In this document: positions 10,635-19,475 of the stretch, piece after piece
Layout: each line of letters begins with the position of its first letter
Numbering within the stretch: position 1 is the stretch's first letter
Source: Hirundichthys speculiger
Taxonomy: Eukaryota; Chordata; Actinopteri; Beloniformes; Exocoetidae
DNA: 64,000 nucleotides
Assembly: GCA_018398805.1 (NCBI GenBank)
Contig: JAGFBZ010000363.1
Location: 1,302,001-1,366,000 of the forward strand
Direction of reading: 5' to 3'
The notes under the pieces: generated by a model
Database searches by the model: none
Told to the model about the DNA's origin: nothing
The model's input: the letters and a program-made list of their open reading frames with translations, nothing else
Translations under genes and position numbers: made by a program

Positions 10635-10956
10635 GGATGCAACGGTACTCAGGTAAAATACGATACAGTTTGGTACGACCTGCATGGGACAATACGCTCT
10701 TATGTCCCACGGTATTTATGTTCCAATAACTTTGCATTGGACTTGCACGTGAGCGTGCGTGCCTTTTAGGCAACAGGCCCGCCACTGCATGTCAATGGCT
10801 GCGGTTACATGATGTTTTTTAATTCGGAATTAAAATTAGGAATTAAATAATTCCGAATTAAACTATTTTCCTTCGAGTTTACATGGAAATAGTAATTCCG
10901 AATTAGGGTTTACATGGAAAACACGTTAGTTCGGCTTTATCCAACTCCGCTTCAGG

Positions 10957-11010
10957 TCTGGGGGTTGGGAAGGGTTCTGATTGGATGGGGGGGGTGGGGG
11001 GGTGGGGGGG
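10957..11010 (+). repeat. G-rich tract with G-quadruplex pattern
   Basis: Runs of 5, 3, 3, 8, 7 and 7 guanines are separated by short spacers, the last three (10987-11010) by single T bases. The tract lies inside the nested Harbinger-like element. Confidence 0.85.
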
Positions 11011-11069
11011 TGTCTTTACATCTACCGGAAGAAAACAAACTTAGCTAACTGGTTAGCAACAACATTCTA

Positions 11070-11261
11070 CTAGTTTTTGACCTGGGTGGCGTCTCTATCT
11101 GCGAAACCTCCTTCATTTAACCTGGCCGCTACAGCTTTGAAAAGCTCACAATTTTTATGTTTCCTGCCATTTGTTCTTTTAATTATTTCCAGTTCCTCCA
11201 AGCTATTTATTAAATAAATCGTCTCTGCTCTCGAACACCGTTTACTGCGTGCTGCCGTGTT
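11070..11261 (-). pseudogene. Myb/SANT-like (trihelix) DNA-binding domain fragment
   Basis: On the minus strand 63 codons are open from 11261 to a TAG at 11072-11070, with no ATG at the front. Key pieces are R-A-E-T-I-Y-L-I-N-S-L-E-E-L, then N-G-R-K-H-K-N-C-E-L-F-K-A-V-A-A-R-L, then D-R-D-A-T-Q-V-K-N. This is the three-helix layout of the Myb/SANT-like domains encoded beside the transposase in PIF/Harbinger elements and by host genes derived from them, which bind the element ends. The first-helix tryptophan usually seen is not present. The upstream part on the minus strand is in another frame, so the N-terminus is lost. The open frame is long for such a decayed setting. Confidence 0.6.
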
Positions 11262-11641
11262 GAAAACAAGCCCAGCGCGGAATATAAGCGTTATCGCGAG
11301 AGACGGGCAAGAGAACGAGCATGCGCAGAAAGACGGGAATTAATTTAAAGAGGAATGAGTGTATACAGGACCGCGGAATTACTTAATGCGGAATTAAAAT
11401 GGGAATAAACCAGCCACTTACTTCGGAATTAAGTTTAATTCGGAATTGACATTTTCATATGGAATTAAGTGTTTACATGGTAACTTTTATTCGGCTTTAA
11501 CTTTAATTCTGAATTAAAGAGGAATTAAACTTCCCATGTAAACGCAACCAATGTCTACTCGCCTCCGCTCACTCACAGTGACCAGCATATCACACTTTGG
11601 CCAGTTGGCTGCAGAAAAAGAAAAAAAAAAAACAAGCAGGC

Positions 11642-11770
11642 ATGGCCAGTGATAGCGGAGAAATTAGGAAAAAAAAAATTTTAATCACTGGTGTGGGAGC
11701 ATTTTGGTTTTGCTGTTGAATACACCGGCGAGGGAGTGAAAACAGTTAAGACAACACAATCTTCCACCTC
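11642..11770 (+). pseudogene. BED-type zinc-finger start of a hAT transposase, truncated
   Basis: An ATG just after an A-run at 11628 is followed by V/M-W-E-H-F-G-F-A-V-E-Y (about 11690-11725) and G-E-G-V-K-T-V-K. This is the signature start of a ZBED-type finger, where W-x-H/Y-F-G-F precedes the C-x2-C pair. The cysteines and histidines that should follow are gone: the sequence jumps to unrelated text. Only the entry to the domain survives. Confidence 0.55.
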
Positions 11771-12009
11771 CCTAAACCCACGATTTTACCTGCGTAAGAT
11801 CCAGTCGTTACCAGTTGTGTGTCTTGGCACAGCTGATGTGCTTTTTAAAATACTACAGAACGAATCATCGAATGTGCATTTAACGATCACGAACAATTAA
11901 TGTTCCTGTCCCTCCTCGACCACCAACAGTTCAGACATATCGGAAATAAATTCCCGCATCCAACCTTTTCTAGCTTGATATAGATCTCCTTGGTTTTCTA
12001 CACAGCAGA

Positions 12010-12186
12010 CATCTGAATGAGATCATGCCACAGCTGTACAGACTGACGTGTCTGGCCGTGACTATTCCGACATCCACCACACCTGCTGACCAGACATCCT
12101 CTGACCTCAAGAGAATAAAAACGTATGCAGGTAATACAGTGATGCGTAATCGAGAGGTAGAGCCGTTTGTGCACGTCCACATGTGA
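12010..12186 (+). pseudogene. hAT transposase C-terminal dimerisation region, fragment
   Basis: Fifty-eight codons are open to a TGA at 12184-12186. They include L-Y-R-L-T-C-L-A-V-T-I-P-T-S-T-T-P-A, the conserved hAT C-terminal block (L-x5-I-P-x-S-T-P), followed by S-D-L-K-R-I-K-T-Y-A. In active elements this region mediates transposase dimerisation. Here the R-x-F-S part that usually follows is altered to Q-T-S-S. It is separated from the BED fragment by a deletion of the catalytic domain. Confidence 0.6.
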
Positions 12187-12358
12187 CCAGGTGGACGCAC
12201 ATTTATTCCATTTGGATGCGCTCTTTTACATGCCGATATGCGAGATGCGCTTTCTGCAAACTCGGTATCTTGCGATCGCGGGTTTAGGGTAGCGGGTGGT
12301 CTGAAACTGTACCGAATCCATACTGAAACACAAAAACCGCGGTACGGACCGTACCGTG

Positions 12359-13837
12359 AAAAACACACATATACACACACACACTTATATATATATGTGC
12401 TGATGTTATTGAGCTATATGTTATTTTACAAACCCTGAATTTTTGCCATATGCCAGATTTAATCAACTGATTTAAATAACTTTGAGACAGATAATTACAC
12501 ACACACAGCAGTGACACAGAGAAATATGCAGCATGGTATTGTTAAAAACAGGACACACTTTCAAACAAACTTACAGTGCCAAAGACAGTGACTAATGAGA
12601 GCTAAAAAAGTCAGTAAAGCACTACAGTTTACAACATAAACCTCTGTGAAATTGATTCATGGATCACTGGAAGAGTGTTCTTAAATGGGAAGAGGAGACA
12701 GAAATATCTGCTGCTGATTAATTTTCTTCAAACTGAGCTGAGAAATAAAGTTTTAGTCCTGTTACTGATAAAGTCTAAGTTTAAGATCAGTGACTCCAAT
12801 TCAAGTTGAATACTAAACATAAATGTCTTGAAACTGTAGCTGAAGAAAAGCTAAAGGAACAAATTGCTACCATGCAAAAAGAAACAAGTATGTACTCTAA
12901 ACCCAATAAATAAATCATAAGAAAGCCAAAGTAGATAACAACAAAGTAACAACACATAAGAAAAAAAAAATATAAAAAAGAAAATTCTAATTATTTTTTG
13001 TCCATATATATCAGAAGTAAATAGCTTTATATTTCATTAGGCTACATGACAAATTGGATGAATAAATTCTATATAATAAAGCCATAAACTAGAGGAATGT
13101 GGAGTCACGCCAGGAAAAAACATTATATTCTGTGCTTAGTCGTACTGCAGTGGACTGAGAACATAAGCTACTGTATATTAAAAAAATGAAAAAAATAAGC
13201 TACTGTATATGAAGAAATGTGTAATTTGAAGGGCACAAGCCCTGCTTCAGAGTAACGTTATTTGCCTAAATGTAAGAGAAATAATAGGTACCCTAAAATG
13301 GTGTACAGGGATTACGGTTGTTCAAACTCAAACTCCAATCCCCCACTGCTCCAGACACACACATGCATGCACTCACAGAAATGCATTACTTTTTGGAAAA
13401 GGAAGGGAAGAGGGGAGCAAAAACAACGCAGTGAAGCTGAATGTCACAACAAAAAAGCAGTACAAGCTGTATGAGTCTCCCTGACCCACACAGAGGGAGT
13501 AAGTCAGTGATTATCAGAGTGCCACAGAAGGAGGAAATCTTCTAGCAGAGGTGACAAGTGATCCCTGCTCCTTTCAGATTTCACATTTTAGGAAGATGAT
13601 GATGGTGGTGGTCGTTGAGCATGGTGGTGGAGAGGATAGTGGATGAAAAAATAGTCCTTCAATTCATTTCTAATAACTGGCAATCTTCGGTTTGGCTGGT
13701 TTGCTCGAAGCTGAGAAACATTTGGAGACACATACACAGTAAGTCCAACTAGCAGAAGCAATTAGACCACTGGGGAAAGACGCTATGTATAGCTTTAATG
13801 TTGCTTATACTGCCTTTACGTATAAGCAGTAGTATAG
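12359..13837. other. No gene recognised
   Basis: Begins with short AC and TA repeats, then AT-rich sequence. A small direct duplication, ataagctactgtatat, occurs twice at about 13165 and 13196. One 70-codon plus-strand frame at 13262 has no recognisable domain. Confidence 0.6.
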
Positions 13838-14266
13838 TCTGAGCGAATAATCAGCAGCGCAGGAGCACCACACGGGACTGTGCTCTCACTGTTTCTTTTC
13901 ACTCTGTACACTTTTGACTTTCAGTACAATGCAGAGTCCTGTCATCTCCAGAAATACTCAGATGATCAATCATGTACAGGACGCTGTGTACAGAGAACTA
14001 ACGGGCCACTTTGGAGCATGGTGTGAGAACAATCACTTCATCTTGTGATTTCAAGTGATTAGTTGATTTGGGATATCAGAAGGATCAGAAAAAACACTAT
14101 TTGCATCCTGGGAGAGGAAGCAGAGGTGGTATAGGAGAACAGATAGTTCACCTGGACATCAGACTGGACTGGAAATGCAACACTTCGGCTGTCTACAAGA
14201 ACACACAGAGCCTTTAGGCCCTTTAATGTTTGCAGCATGATGTAATATATCTTCTATAAGTCTGTC
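13838..14266 (+). mobile_element. Internal fragment of the L2-like LINE family seen at 535-1612
   Basis: The segment reads S-E-R-I-I-S-S-A-G-A-P-H-G-T-V-L, then L-F-T-L-Y-T-F-D-F-Q-Y-N, then L-Q-K-Y-S-D-D. Thumb-region pieces follow (L-D-W-K-C-N-T, F-R-P-F-N-V-C, I-F-Y-K-S-V). It is co-linear with 770-1245, with several indels. Neither the 5' end nor the 3' hairpin is present, so it is an internal relic. The catalytic double aspartate is kept but the following residues are altered. Confidence 0.75.
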
Positions 14267-15312
14267 TGCTATCTTCTATAGCTGTCTGTTACTTAAAGTC
14301 AATGAACAAATCAAAGGGAAAATTTTGTTTGGAGTCATCAGATGAGAAAATGAACAGTCAAGAGAAGAGCAATGGGTGTAATTCTAACAGCTACCTACTA
14401 AGCCCAAGAAATGCATCCTGCTGCATACACTTCCACACACAACACGTGTTAAGATCAACAAAAAGTAAAATCTTCTCAGTATGTCATGATGCCAACGCTC
14501 AAAGTCTCACTACATCTAATGTCATGATGTAGACATTTGACATGACAGGACAGCAGTCACAACATTTCACATAATAGACAGACAGAGCTTGATAGAGATA
14601 GAGAATAGAGATCTATTATGCAATTTTTGGTGAATTTTTGGTGAAGCCAACCTTTGTAACTTTCTCCCTTTTCTACATTCTTTATTATTGACAAAATATT
14701 TTCAAATTATGTACATGGTGCCATAAACTGTAAAGCAACATAAACAAGATTTATTTTTTCTTGAAGACAAGAAAACATTTTTACAACAACTCTATTGTCA
14801 TCCAAATGTTCAAATCAGCCGTTTTACTTTTTCTGTGCTGGTGAGATAGTTCAAATGGGCCACTTGAGCAACATGTTTCGCTCGCATGCAGCCCTCTATA
14901 TGGTCCGTTCCACTTACACTGGTTTACTGGTCTTTTGAAAGGAGAAAACAATGACCTTCTCTGCCTTGCTAACCAATCCACAACTGCCAATGGTTTGGCT
15001 GCTGAAAACACAAAAAAAATTAAATAAATGCCTGAACATCCATCTGTATGTTCCAAGTCTAAGGATCAGAACAGGTAGGTAAGCTGTTGCTCATCATGCC
15101 TGGGGACAGTGATGAGGTTGGTGCATGGACACAAAACTCTAAGCATTTGTTAATGAAGCATATGTATTCATCATTGCAATGCGTTGACTGCCTGAAATGT
15201 CAAAGAAAGCTCAACAGGTCCCAAAGTGCTGTTCACAAATTGCCTTTACAGCAAAATAAAAGAACAACCTCCACACAGTATATTTGCCTGTAGAATGAAA
15301 TGGTTAATTGAC
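14267..15312. other. No gene recognised
   Basis: Includes a 91-codon minus-strand frame (14781-15056) without a recognised domain. No element ends seen. Confidence 0.55.
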
Positions 15313-15440
15313 TGCATTTATTTAGCCCTTTTTCTAGAGGTGTTGCCCACAAAAAGGGCTTCACACCACAAGCCACTTTCTCCCATTCATACACACTCAA
15401 GCCACATTCGTCCACCTCCAGGATGCAGTCTCCTCTGTGT
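15313..15440. repeat. Dispersed fish repeat fragment
   Basis: The stretch from gactgcatttatttagcc through cccattcatacacactc resembles a very common fish interspersed repeat whose usual form has tatatagcgcttttctag near its start. It is diverged. I do not assign it to a class. Confidence 0.45.
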
Positions 15441-16261
15441 GCCGATTCACCGGAGGTAATCGTTAATATAGCTCTGCAGAAATCAGAAGGATGAGGAAAG
15501 CAGAGAAAGTCTGTTAAACAGAAAGAATGAGGATACATGGACCAGCCTTTGAAAGAAATATGGCTTATATTATTTCTTTCTGCTCTCCAGACAGGGTCGT
15601 CTGTCATGGCCAGGAAGGGGCCAGAGAAAGTGGGCTAAGTGGCCAGGCCATTTCTTGTGCCTTTCCAAGTGGCTGAATAGATATTAGGATTTTACAGGCT
15701 ATTACACATGATAATTGCACAGCATATTGAATTTTAAGCAATTTTCTCACACTGTCTCCTTCTTTCTTGCTCCATCATTTCTATAAATAAACATTCTGCA
15801 TTATGCAGAGTATCCATCATGTGCATTATGATTTAAATGTTGTTTATGACACACAATCAGCATCTGTCATGTTCATGTAAATTCAATAACAGCATCCTGC
15901 TAATTGCATGGCTTAAAAACAGCTTTAGCACTTTAGATATTCATCTAAGCCAATTAAGTGCGGGGAGGTTTGGGGACGGGGCATAATCCTTGTTTGAATG
16001 TTAGAGTGCACATTCAAGGATCCAGTCCATCCTTAAATAGCTGCATGGCTCCCCTGCAATTTATTCTTTATTCACTCTGGTTGTTCAAAAATAAAATAGA
16101 ATGAAAAAAAAACAGCAGTTTCTGCAGGAGACATAACACTGCGAGAAGAGAGTCTGATTATACACTTTTTCATTATAATTACCCTTTTCTAACCACATTC
16201 AAATGGGGTTGTCAGCGTCGATCTGTGTATGCGTTGAGTTTGCTGTATTAGAGAATTTATA
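15441..16261. other. No gene; possible conserved non-coding block
   Basis: No gene recognised. Around 15890-15990 there are clustered ctaattgca, ccaattaag and atattcat words of the kind that homeodomain and POU proteins bind. Conservation cannot be judged from one sequence. Confidence 0.4.
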
Positions 16262-16880
16262 ATTGCAACTTCTGAATTAGAAAAAGTTGGAACAATGTGG
16301 AAAATGCAAAAAAAAAAAAAGCAGTAATTGTTGCATTTAATTTTTACTGTACTTTGGTTTTATTTCTTTTGAGAAATCTAAGATATTTCATTTTTTTTGT
16401 TTAAATGTAATTTGTCAATATACATCTTTTTTTCCCATTTCAGGACTGCAACACAGTCCACAGTGGAAAACATCATCTAAGATATCATGCAGTTAAGGTT
16501 TTAGCTGTAATTGTGTCCCAATCTTCCTGAAAACACGTCTTAAGCTGTGCAACAGCACGGGCACACCACTCATGCATCTTTAATTTCAAATCTCTGCATG
16601 CATTTGGCACTGGAGAAAAGCCAGGACTGCAGGTAGGCCAGTTCAGCTTTTGTGCAGTGTGGTTTTGCCTTGTGTTATTGGAGAAATGCATGCCGTTCTG
16701 TATGAGGGAACAAAGAGCATATAAAAAGAAAAGAGTCCATTTTAGGCTTATAGTCGCACCCTTTACGCACTGAATTTCAACCAAATTCTTTAAACTGTTT
16801 AATGATATTATGCACTGTAGAACAAATATGCAAATCCATCACAATCTTATTTTTAGCACATTCTAGCACTAAAATCCCTC
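16262..16880 (-). mobile_element. Tc1/mariner-like element relic, one end only
   Basis: The left end (aattagaaaaagttggaac) resembles the long inverted repeat of the better preserved element at 43583-45761, and the interior carries a minus-strand transposase C-terminus. Further right, atgatattatgcactgtag matches internal sequence of such elements. No second inverted repeat was found before 17000, so the element is truncated on that side. Confidence 0.55.
16485..16784 (-). pseudogene. Tc1-like transposase C-terminal part, degenerate
   Basis: The minus-strand frame includes F-S-N-N-T-R-Q-N-H-T-A and L-N-W-P-T-C-S-P-G-F-S-P-V-P-N. In Tc1-type DDE transposases these are the Q-D-N-x-x-x-H-T-A motif and the W-P-x-x-S-P-D-L-N-P-I-E-N motif. 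The aspartates/glutamate that hold the catalytic metal are replaced here: the third acidic residue (E) reads P, and the aspartate in the S-P-D motif reads G. A C-terminal L-K-T-C-F-Q-E-D-W-D-T-I block follows, also typical. Dead copy. Confidence 0.55.
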
Positions 16881-17060
16881 TATAACAATTGTTTTTACTC
16901 TGCCTTTAAGCCTTGAAAAGCAAAAATTGATGTATATTAACAAGTTGAATTAATAAACGAATAGAAAAACAGAAAAAAAAAATATCCAGATAAATATCTG
17001 ATCAACAATACAAGAGAAACACATAAGCATAAGCTTTTGAAAAGCAATAATCACTGTACT

Positions 17061-17545
17061 TCATAACCATTCAGGAAAAAAAAAGAAAAAACATTTTGAC
17101 CCAGACCTTAAGATTTAAAAAAAAAAGCCCATCAAAAACTTTTATTACTCATACTCTGAAAAAACATGGAAAGAAAATACCATTTGACATGAGATGTTAA
17201 ACCTTCTGCTTTTGGTGCAAATGGGTTCATAATGTCTCCCTCCAAAAAAAAGAAAAGAAAAAAGAAAATACTAAAACTGAAGTAAATATAAATTGTAAAT
17301 ATATATAGTGAATATATAAATATAAACATATTTTTAAAAGTGATAATATTTCAATTCATTAAAAAAAATAACCTAAAAAGACATTGTAATTTAAAGCAGC
17401 ATTTTTATGTCTAACAACAAAATCTAATGAATAAAGTCAAAATAATTTCTAACAATTCAGAAAAAAATTATTGGAATTTCTAACCATTCAGGAAAAAATA
17501 TAAAATAAAAAACACCTTGCCCAGAACTAAGGCCTTGTTTTAAAA
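17061..17545. repeat. Diverged direct repeat
   Basis: The word aaccattcaggaaaaaa, followed by an A-rich stretch, cccagacctta or cccagaactaa, and then ttaaaaa-aggc, occurs at about 17066-17130 and again at 17483-17550, some 417 bp apart. A weaker trace sits at 17451. The DNA between is extremely AT-rich. Confidence 0.55.
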
Positions 17546-17583
17546 AGGCTGATAAACGTCTAAAAATTAAAACTGTCCGATAG

Positions 17584-18403
17584 GCTGTGTTGGGCAAGTT
17601 CACTTTCTACACGAACTAGTTCAGTTCATAGTTCACAGAAATTAAAATGAACTAGTTCACTTCATAGTTCATATTCAAAATTTGGAACAAGAGTTCACTG
17701 TTTCAAAAAATAAACTAAAAAGTTCATTTTTTGTTCATTTTTCTAATTCTTTTTTAATGTTGCTGTAAGCAATTATTTGTTTAAATGATTGCCACTGCCC
17801 ATATACTACACCACCACAAACAGCAAATATTTTATCCATTTTATTTGTCGAAAACTATGTGTCCAATTCAGAATCCTTGACCAACCAGGGTTCACATTAG
17901 CATTGAGGGGACAGCCCATGTAAAACTATAATTCCCCTTTCAGCGTCTCTCTACATTATATTAAAAAAATATTAGGAAAAACCTGCTGCCAAATAGTCTT
18001 TATTAAAAGACAAAAGCAGGTCCTGAAGGTGTAAACATTTTATTTTCCCCCATTTCAATATTTCAACCCCTGACTCCAGAGATTACAGTGTCATCTTTGG
18101 AGGTCTGGGCGACTGCAGCTTTCTTCATTCATGCTTGTTTTAAACATTTGATGACGCAATTGTTAGCGCGACAGAAGCGAACAGCCCGTGTTGCCATGTT
18201 TGACTGCTTTCCAAAGATACATACTAGGCTCATTTCTGGCGTATTTTAAACGGGGTTCGTTGGAAACCTGGCACAGTTTTGACAGTGAGCATCATTCACA
18301 TTTGCCCAAATGAACTCGTTCACACCCGACGCTCGTCAAGTTCGCACAAAATACAAACTAGTTTGTGAACTTTTGTTCAATGAACACGTTCAGGTACAAC
18401 ACC
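17584..18403. mobile_element. Non-autonomous hAT element (about 820 bp)
   Basis: Bounded by tccgatag (17576-17583) and tccaatag (18404-18411), an 8-bp target duplication with one mismatch, which is diagnostic of hAT insertion. Termini are tgtgttgggcaagttc and, on the other strand, tgttgtacctgaacg. Near the left end the unit gaactagttcagttcatagt appears twice (about 17624 and 17660), and gaacttttgttcaatgaac lies near the right end; such subterminal repeats are expected transposase binding places. No coding remnant was found inside. Confidence 0.7.
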
Positions 18404-18411
18404 TCCAATAG

Positions 18412-19382
18412 GACAGGAACTAACTTTTTTTATGTCACTCCAGCGGTGAGTGGTCTAAAAACAAACAAAAACGAACAAAGAAACACCTCAGAGCAAGACT
18501 ACCTAGCATCTTAACAACTGCTGAGTTTCTGAGTTTCCTAGTTTGTCTTGAACACCTCTCCAAAGCCTGATGCGGGCTGAATAAACTCAGCCTCAGAAGG
18601 GGACAGTAAACTCTTTGTTACACGTGGCTGTGACAAACAGAGCTGCTCATGGGAAATAAGCTTGAAGAAAGAACACACAATAAAAACACATTCTGTATGT
18701 AATTAATGTTTTAACTACATGTATTCTCTATAAGCGAAAAGACTTAAATCATTTTAAAAGCCATTTCCATCCTCATTTGAATGTGATCATTTTCGTAAAA
18801 CTGAGGACAGCTTTTTGAATTCTGAATTTTTTATCAGTTTATAAGCTTTTGAATTACACTGCTTTTTAATTTAGCTGCACTTGTAGTCCAACAGTTTCCA
18901 AGACTATAATCTCTTAAGGGTCAGTTAAGAGACTTTTAATTTCTTAGATTCTGTCTTAGAGCCTTTTAACACTTGAATGCAGACTCACGTGCACACAGAC
19001 AAATTTGGACATAATGCTGCCGACTGCGATAAGCTTCCTGCCATTATCTTTGTTACCACAGTGATAAATCTCACAAAAATGAGAGGGAACATTTTATGGG
19101 AAGATTTTATGACCGTCATATATTGTCAATTCCAGGTGTCTACTTCAAGTGGGACTTCGACTGAAGTGCATCTCTGTCTTATTCAGTGAAACATGGCAAA
19201 GAAGGTGTACAGCTATTCAAAAGTGATCCTGAGGGATTCTGACCAAACATCAAAGTGTGACGAGTGGGGAACAAAAGTGAGGTGGAGAGAAGAAGAAGAA
19301 AGGACGGATTGAGAAATGCTGATGGAGTAGACTAGTACTACCAGAAGTGGTGTAGTGAAAATGTGAAAATTAAGTGACTATA
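18412..19382. other. No gene recognised
   Basis: Ordinary AT-rich sequence; no domains or element ends seen. Confidence 0.6.
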
Positions 19383-19399
19383 ATATATATCTATATATA

Positions 19400-19456
<57 letters not shown>

Positions 19457-19475
19457 TTATATACACACACACAGA
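19383..19475. repeat. (TA)n microsatellite with CTATATAT interruptions and a short (CA)n end
   Basis: About 90 bases of alternating TA, ending in acacacacacac. Confidence 0.95.

Larger units (their letters stand above)
10796..11550. mobile_element. Non-autonomous Harbinger-like element nested in the hAT element
   Basis: Terminal inverted repeats are tggctgcggttacatg on the left and catgtaaacgcaacca on the right. Both are followed inward by many copies of an aattcggaatta word, itself palindromic. The word atgtc stands immediately outside or near both ends, so a duplication of roughly 5-7 bp is likely; its exact length cannot be fixed. It carries a Myb/SANT-like coding fossil on the minus strand (11070-11261), which points to the PIF/Harbinger group, and a G-rich tract at 10957-11010. 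No transposase is present. Confidence 0.65.
10632..12358 (+). mobile_element. ZBED-type hAT element relic, interrupted by another element
   Basis: The left end tagggatgcaacggtactc and the right-hand sequence ending ccgcggtacggaccgtacc are related inverted termini, both rich in cggtac words; the outermost bases on the right appear lost into AC/TA repeats at 12362-12398. Inside are remnants of a BED finger (11642-11770) and a hAT C-terminal dimerisation region (12010-12186), both on the plus strand, with the catalytic middle deleted. The element is split by the insertion at 10796-11550: the flanking text gcatgtc / tgtctactcg joins when the insertion is removed. Not autonomous. Confidence 0.65.

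Noticed and set aside
10573..10785. Minus-strand frame ending in an Ile-Tyr string
   Set aside because: Produced by the (TA)n tract and the end of the hAT element.
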